Of a stretch of 64,000 nucleotides of DNA, positions 58,863 through 64,000 are shown piece by piece. The position numbers were made by a program, and so were the translations under genes. Under the pieces are notes generated by a model. That model was not told the origin of the DNA. It did not search any database and saw only the letters and a list, made by a program, of their open reading frames with translations. Numbering within the stretch: position 1 is the stretch's first letter; every line of letters begins with the position of its first letter. Source of the DNA: Owenia fusiformis (taxonomy: Eukaryota; Annelida; Polychaeta; Sabellida; Oweniidae); the NCBI GenBank assembly GCA_903813345.2, contig CAIIXF020000011.1, positions 3,000,571 to 3,064,570 on the forward strand, given 5' to 3'.

Positions 58863-59255
58863 TTAGACCGCAAGTCCCTGGATAGCATTTTGGGCGGTTT
58901 TAATTGCCGTGACCGGTGTTTGGATATAAATGCGATAACAATCGCTCGTCCACCTTCCTAATGTTTTAATCATAGAGTCCTCTGTTTTAATTTTGGAACA
59001 TGTTGTGCTAGCACCTATGCGGAAGGAGTGTGATGCATACAGTTCTGGTTCCATACCTATGTTTTTTAGTATATTACGTAAAGCTGTCACAAACATGCTC
59101 CGTGTTAGTATTTTAAATTCCGGAGTGATGAAAAGGGAGTAATGTTCTTTAGTTGGGCACCTAATTTCGAGATATCGCTTCATAGCAAGTACTGGGCACG
59201 TGTTGCGACCCCCAGCGAATATGTGTCTCGCACACCCTTCCCTATAATTGATATA
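58863..59255 (-). pseudogene. Tyrosine recombinase C-terminal fragment
   Basis: The minus-strand frame is open from 59255; its ATG at 59183 lies inside the conserved region. It reads NTCPVLAMKRYL, then ASHSFRIGAS (HxxR catalytic box), then LGRWTSDCYRIYI, with the catalytic Tyr and preceding Trp. This is the tyrosine recombinase fold used by DIRS/Ngaro and Crypton-type eukaryotic elements. An in-frame TGA (59258-59256) removes the rest, including the first catalytic Arg. About 130 residues remain of an enzyme usually over 300 long. Confidence 0.82.
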
Positions 59256-59378
59256 TCAAATCCCTTCTGCTAATTTCCTACGTCCACTGATTCCGCAGAT
59301 TACCTCTAGATTTTAGACATATTTTAGTTATTCGGTTCTCTAGGACCTCGGTGACTATCTAGCGCGGAAATATGGAAG

Positions 59379-60106
59379 TATAGGATATCCTATGATTTTG
59401 AGAGATATCATTTTTATCCACGAGTTGAATTCAATATCTTGACGAGTGAGCGTAGCGAATGAAGGCAGATATTGATATCAACGAGTTGACATCAAATCAT
59501 CCCACAGTTCACCTTACAAAGCATTTCACAACAACATTGAGTTTTATTTTGTCATTTGAACTATAGCAAAAACATTAATCATTTCCATATTTGTGACGTC
59601 GTGAAATCACCATGTAAGCATATAACATGTAACCATGTAACAATGCACGTCACATTGGCGGGAGTTTTCAAATCCGTGGAAAAAAGTGATATCTGTGGAA
59701 TATTCTCCGTATTCCACAGATATCGCTTTTTTCACGCATTTGAAAAATATCATAAATATATATATGTGTTATTGTACAGATTTGACCTCAATTATGCGAT
59801 AAATCGTATTTTTCTTTTGAGAGTACGCACGTGCGTTCATGTATCTACGCCACTGCACCAGTGGACTATATCGTCAAAGAAAAAGACAGTATATACTGAT
59901 ATATACCATATATCTTCCCTTGGTTCCTACGGACGCTCGGGAAGATATATTGTATATCCCTCGAGATATTCCCTGTATCCAAAACCTTCCAGTGCATGAC
60001 CCCTATTTATCCCATAATTGAGGGCAATCTGTAGGATAACATGCAAATATATTTATACGGATATTCCACAAATATCACATTTCACAAAATCATAGGATAT
60101 CCTATA
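59379..60106. mobile_element. Foldback element with ATAGGATATCCTAT tips
   Basis: TATAGGATATCCTATGATTT and its inverse bound 728 bp, and the tip is itself palindromic. Inside, 59676-59740 forms a perfect hairpin ('gtgatatctgtggaatat' with its inverse). 'gggaagatatattgtatatcc' and 'tgtatccaaaaccttcc' (59940-59990) resemble part of the hairpin at 62089-62200. A 147-codon plus-strand frame here is a by-product of the repeat. Confidence 0.75.
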
Positions 60107-60466
60107 CATTCAAACTGTATGCTGCTGCCCTCTTTATGTTTGGTCGTAAAATATTCTCCACGATACAGTAAAAATTATATCCCTATCCCTATAGTCATAA
60201 TTAAAAAACTAGATGTCAATCTTGCATTTCTTAAGGTTATGTAATTTAAGTGCAAATCAATACCACTTTTAGCACCTTTATATGTTATACCAGAATTAAT
60301 TCCATATTCTGCAGTCTGCACATTCTTAGCTTTAAAATGTTACCAAATTCGCTCTGCTCTGTTTAGGTATAGACGACGATTTATAAGAATATCACACTTA
60401 TGTATGTATATATCTGTACAATAAATGACGTAATCAAACGCCTCATAAGTTATACGTTACATAAGG

Positions 60467-60621
60467 AATAAATAATGATAGGCCATTCAATATGGTGAAA
60501 TTCAGCACGAGTTGGACAGAATGTTGTACAAAGCACGAACCGAAGGTGAGTGCATTTGTACTAACATTCTGTCCAACGAGTGCTGAATTTCACCATATTG
60601 AATGGCCTATCATTATTTATT
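60467..60621. mobile_element. Near-perfect hairpin, about 66-bp arms
   Basis: 'aataaataatgataggccat' at 60467 is inverted at 60602-60621, and pairing runs through 'ggtgaaattcagca' and 'gttggacagaatgtt'. The loop is about 20 bp. Confidence 0.85.
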
Positions 60622-60684
60622 GCGATTAAAAATTAGTAAAAGCCGTGTCTGTGGAACGGGCATGAAGAAAGAATACGCATGCTG

Positions 60685-60795
60685 TCAAGATTCTGAAGTC
60701 GGCCGGAAAAATTTTAGAATTTGTTTGGGCTGTTCTATTTTACTCCCCGTTTTAGATTTCAAAAGTTCACCGACTGCAAACTTGAAGTTAGCCAT
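60685..60795 (-). CDS. Unrecognised 36-residue ORF downstream of a promoter-like patch
   Basis: The frame starts MANFKFAVGELLKSKTGSKI and ends FFRPTSES-stop. It is short and matches no domain I know, but has balanced composition, and its ATG (T at -3, G at +4) lies about 35 bp beyond the CRE- and octamer-containing patch. It could be a first coding exon or chance. Confidence 0.25.
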   Translation of the reverse strand: MANFKFAVGELLKSKTGSKIEQPKQILKFFRPTSES

Positions 60796-60829
60796 AGTTA
60801 AATAGTTACAGTAGTTACGGAGGGAGTAA

Positions 60830-61100
60830 AAAAGAACAGCTATCCCCGGACAGAGCCCCAGATGTGCAGCTGAGATGTGACGTCACTCAAAACAATGCAA
60901 ATTGCAGATTGAATAGAGCATGGCCGTGCATCTATGGAGAATTAGAGAACGTTCTATATTGGCTATGTTGCATTCTGATTGGTTGAGAAATTCGAATAGA
61001 GCACGGTCATGTTTAAAACGGGTATACTGCACATGCTATAAGTGAGTTGCGAATTCTCTCAATTGTCCACCATGGCAACGCTTTGCCCCATTATGATAAT
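60830..61100. promoter_or_regulatory. Promoter-like cluster: CRE, octamer, CCAAT boxes
   Basis: TGACGTCA (about 60879-60886), ATGCAAAT (about 60894-60901) and two ATTGG motifs (about 60957 and 60979) lie within 110 bp in a patch richer in GC than its surroundings. Short ATG-started frames leave in both directions. No TATA box is obvious. A regulatory role is an inference from motif clustering only. Confidence 0.3.
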
Positions 61101-61562
61101 TGAAATTGAACACATTACAATTTTGTCGCTCAATATATTTAAATTGTAGTTTATTTTTAAGAGGCAATAATAGCAATGTAAAATTTTCTAGGCGTATGGC
61201 GAGGTCTTGTAAATTTAAAACATACCTTTGTTACGTGAAGATAAGTTATATTCTTAGATAAAAAGTTTTATTGTTCTTAACAAGTACTTTTGAAACATGT
61301 GTTGTTGAGTATTTTGAGGAAGTCCATCGGTAAACGGTTAATATCAAGTGTCGCATATGTGTGAAATAATAGGATCGACCCGTTTTGCATTCAATATTCA
61401 GAGTAACTGCTTGTTAAAAGCAGAAGTATCACCATTCAAGGGTCACCTAAATCGTGATTTGGAATGTAATGAATCAATTGTCTATTTCAACTACCAGGGA
61501 ATAATTTTTTATGAGGGTAGATATAACCAAATATTTATTTCCTGTTTTATATTTGCACGATA
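61101..61562. other. No supported gene
   Basis: AT-rich sequence; one 93-codon frame at 61348-61629 runs into a transposon tip and shows no domain. Confidence 0.3.
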
Positions 61563-61564
61563 TA

Positions 61565-61800
61565 CAGGGTGTTCAGGAAATAAAGATAATAATGTCATAA
61601 CTTTTTTATTTATTCATGGATTTCAATAAAATTTGCAGGGATTATATTTTAAACATATTTAAATTTACTTTTGGAGTTTCAGCTTCAAGCGATTTGATTT
61701 GTCATTTCTGTGGTTGGCATAGCAACGCGAGTAGCGCTAAGGCGGGGCACATGGAATAACTGGCGGCGATAGTTGAGATTATAGATCACAACTTTCTGGG
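61565..61800 (+). repeat. Single left end of a mariner-type element
   Basis: After TA, the tip 'cagggtgttcaggaaataaa' matches mariner-like tips here. It is followed by an X-box-like GTTGGCATAGCAAC (61713-61726) and GC box 'aaggcggggcac' (61739-61750), as in the mariners at 3872 and 49544. No partner end was found before the window ends. Confidence 0.65.
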
Positions 61801-62088
61801 TGAATCGGGTTCACATTGGTTCAAGCGATAATTATTAACGTGAACGCGCTTAATTAAATTGACTATTGTTGTTCTTTACGTCTTATGTTTTGACGCACAG
61901 AAAGATTGTAATAGCATTTAGTAACATAACATATTTACCTGCAAGGCAATGTTGTGAAGTTGCAAGTATCACTACTGCCACTACGTATATCAACATCTTA
62001 ATGTTCCCTCCCTCAATATAAAGCCACGCTGAAAAAATGAGAAATCCGGGAAGAATGAAGGACGATAAATAAGGGATATGTACTGGGA
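61801..62088. other. No feature seen
   Basis: AT-rich spacer; the minus-strand 136-codon frame across it includes hairpin sequence and is not called. Confidence 0.3.
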
Positions 62089-62200
62089 GGTTTTGGATAT
62101 GGGGTTTATCCAGAGGGAGATGTGCATATCTACCTGAGGGACTGTAGGGACCGAAGGTAGATGTGCATATCTCACGAGGGATGGACCCTATATCCAAACC
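62089..62200. mobile_element. Hairpin element, 112 bp
   Basis: 'ggttttggatatggggt' at the left pairs with 'accctatatccaaacc' at the right, and 'agatgtgcatatct' occurs on both sides of the loop. Part of the same family is seen near 59940-59990. Confidence 0.65.
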
Positions 62201-62980
62201 GACCGTACATAACTGCTTTATCCTATACCAAGTTGAGTTTTCAGGGGCATATGACAATTTCAATAGTACAAGGTGTAAAAATAAACAAGTCATTCATATG
62301 CGAAGTCATTTTATTGCATTACCGTAAGCGGGAAGATATGCACCGGAAGCGGGAGATATGGCGGGAGATATGGAGGTTCTGGGATATGGAAACCTCAAAA
62401 TCAGGATACGGGATATATCTTTCCAGCTTATCTCCCTAAAACTCTACTTGGCATAGGATAATGCTGAATATGCATGACGATTAAAGAAATATTATGTTGT
62501 GTATAATTTCAAGATCACGGGCACGCCAGAGCATCTATCAAATGCTATTCACATTTGTAACAAAATTAAGATTTCTTCATTTCTTCCTCTGGTTCAAACC
62601 GACCCCCCCCCCATCGACTTTTCAATAGTACTTAACATCGAAAAAGACTCTGTACATTACTACAAATAATAATGTTCTAATCCTAGGTTATCATTGCTTT
62701 TAACATAGTACACAGCTATATTTGAAATTGTGGCTGTTCGAGTGTGTCAAATATCAAATGGGCACCTATCTACCGAAATGTAAAAATTGAACAAGCTTTC
62801 TTATGATATACCAACATATAATAATAATATTGGCTGAGTTCAACAATGTAACCTTGCAGGATGGATGACATAGAACAAACTGCTAAGTAGACACACGGTA
62901 ACATTTCATTATTTCGTTATTTTCACCATATGAACTTCTACCGAGAATTTGTGTTCAGATTCTAGTATTAACGTCATTTC
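62201..62980. other. No gene seen; purine-rich 'cgggagatatgg' repeats at 62330-62400
   Basis: A short run of imperfect 'gcgggagatatgg' motifs is present. The rest is AT-rich without exons. Confidence 0.35.
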
Positions 62981-62984
62981 TGCG

Positions 62985-63062
62985 GGCAGTGTAGTGAAAT
63001 ACTGGACCGAGGGCCGTCGGGCCTCGTTCCAATATATACTACTTTATATATACACTCTACCC
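62985..63062. repeat. Small imperfect hairpin around CCGAGGGCCGTCGGGCCTCG
   Basis: The arms 'actggaccgaggcc-like' and 'ggcctcgttccaatat' pair around the loop, giving a GC-rich hairpin in AT-rich DNA. It probably belongs to a small palindromic element. Confidence 0.5.
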
Positions 63063-63064
63063 TA

Positions 63065-64000
63065 CCACGTGACCACGTTTAAAAGAGAAACAGGGTACAG
63101 CTTAGTTGCAAATGGAGGACGTGGGTTTAATTCCATATTTCTGAACGTAAAATACATTTTACATTTATTTCTAGTGTTCTACCAGACATAGAATTGATTC
63201 ATCAAGCAGTGTGTAGAATATTGTTGGCAAAAAACCACTATAGGCAAAGATAGATAATAGTGGGCGCAGTGAAGCAAAACACGAATGCAATACACGATAC
63301 ATTTCAGTAAATCTATCAACGTACAGGGAGCATGTAAGTTTCCCTTCGAAAATGTTACATTGATATGTAACAAAAAAAAACAGTTAACTGTTATTTAAAC
63401 TGCGTGTCATCGTGTTATAGGTGGATACGTTTTCTAGTATGTTAGTCAACTGTATTTTTGTGAATTTGAATAAAACATTTTGAATGATCGGTTTTTGAGG
63501 ACGGTAGTGAATTAGACCATTCAAGGGGTTCTATAGAAAGATTCTTCACATGTAGTTCAGGCAATTTTAATTATTCTGAGTAGCAGATAGTCACTAATAC
63601 TGAGAGCGGATAGTCATTTATCATTAACGTGTTAATATTTAATTTCGTTATTTTATTTCAATTTGATACCTTAGTAACACGTATAATCTAGCGTTCTTGT
63701 TAATTTAATGACTAAAATGCATACGACCTGAAAGCCCGTGTCTAAATCTACAAAATAATGTTTACTTTATTTGTATTGAATAACAATTGATGACACCTCA
63801 AAGCACCAACAGGCGGCCTTTTTAGCATTACTTTCACTGTTTGCAACGTAAATGTACATGAGGTCGGGACATTGTATGTCTGTATAATCACTTACTTTCT
63901 CGCTCCCTGTACTATTGAACAATTTACATTCCTTGTACCCTGTATTGATCAACTTTTGCAACTGTGTACCGTGTACTATGACATATCAAATATTTTAAAA
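63065..64000. other. No gene or repeat recognised
   Basis: AT-rich sequence to the window end. Short ORFs on both strands show no domain or splice context. Confidence 0.35.

Noticed and set aside
59556-59999. 147-codon plus-strand ORF.
   Set aside because: It runs through a palindromic element with an internal perfect hairpin; both strands are constrained by the fold, and no domain is visible.
61883-62293. 136-codon minus-strand ORF.
   Set aside because: It crosses the 62089-62200 hairpin element and AT-rich spacer; no domain or splice context.

Overview
This looks like a window of intron- and transposon-rich, AT-rich metazoan nuclear DNA, most likely from an invertebrate. Exons with GT-AG borders encode animal-type proteins (an SLC23 nucleobase/ascorbate transporter and a von Willebrand factor C domain protein). 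A 2A-bearing APE-type LINE is present, a class known from sea urchins, amphioxus, molluscs and cnidarians. There are no bacterial-style operons. Species or phylum cannot be fixed from the sequence alone.

Layout. 0-6.2 kb: small palindromic elements, a decayed mariner (3.87-4.91 kb) and one minus-strand CCAAT/TATA promoter candidate. 6.3-11.75 kb: a 53-bp minisatellite split by an intact 4.34-kb LINE with a 10-bp target duplication. 11.8-16.05 kb: a foldback element, then three minus-strand exons giving the first 153 residues of an SLC23 transporter. 16.7-23.7 kb: a run of MITEs (Harbinger-like, piggyBac-like, Tc1/mariner-like). 23.9-29.2 kb: three copies of one non-coding element inserted inside one another, with three left ends, three bodies and three right ends. 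29.9-37 kb: small foldbacks, then a 0.93-kb mosaic of pieces that also occur at 17.9-22.4 kb, in circularly permuted order and flanked by 660-bp direct repeats. 38.4-42.3 kb: a LINE fragment, VWC-domain exons with a local exon duplication, and a long palindrome. 42.6-44.5 kb: a second tandem-unit element. 44.7-51.7 kb: a possible 7-kb long-TIR element carrying a palindrome and a decayed mariner. 52.9-54.1 kb: an exact 227-bp direct repeat and a small GC-rich repeat cluster. 54.5-58.8 kb: a 4.3-kb long-inverted-repeat element with a 520-bp insertion in one arm. 58.9-64 kb: a tyrosine-recombinase fragment, more hairpin elements and a promoter-like patch.

Only one complete long ORF exists, that of the LINE. 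The host genes are partial: the SLC23 5' exons, and the VWC exons of which one copy carries a frameshift. Most of the rest is layered non-autonomous DNA transposons. The best candidates for something undescribed are the circularly permuted mosaic at 34.2-35.1 kb, the triple nested element at 23.9-29.2 kb, the multi-membrane-span leader ahead of a variant 2A motif in the LINE, and the recurrence of RFX X-box-like palindromes next to GC boxes in four different inverted-repeat elements.
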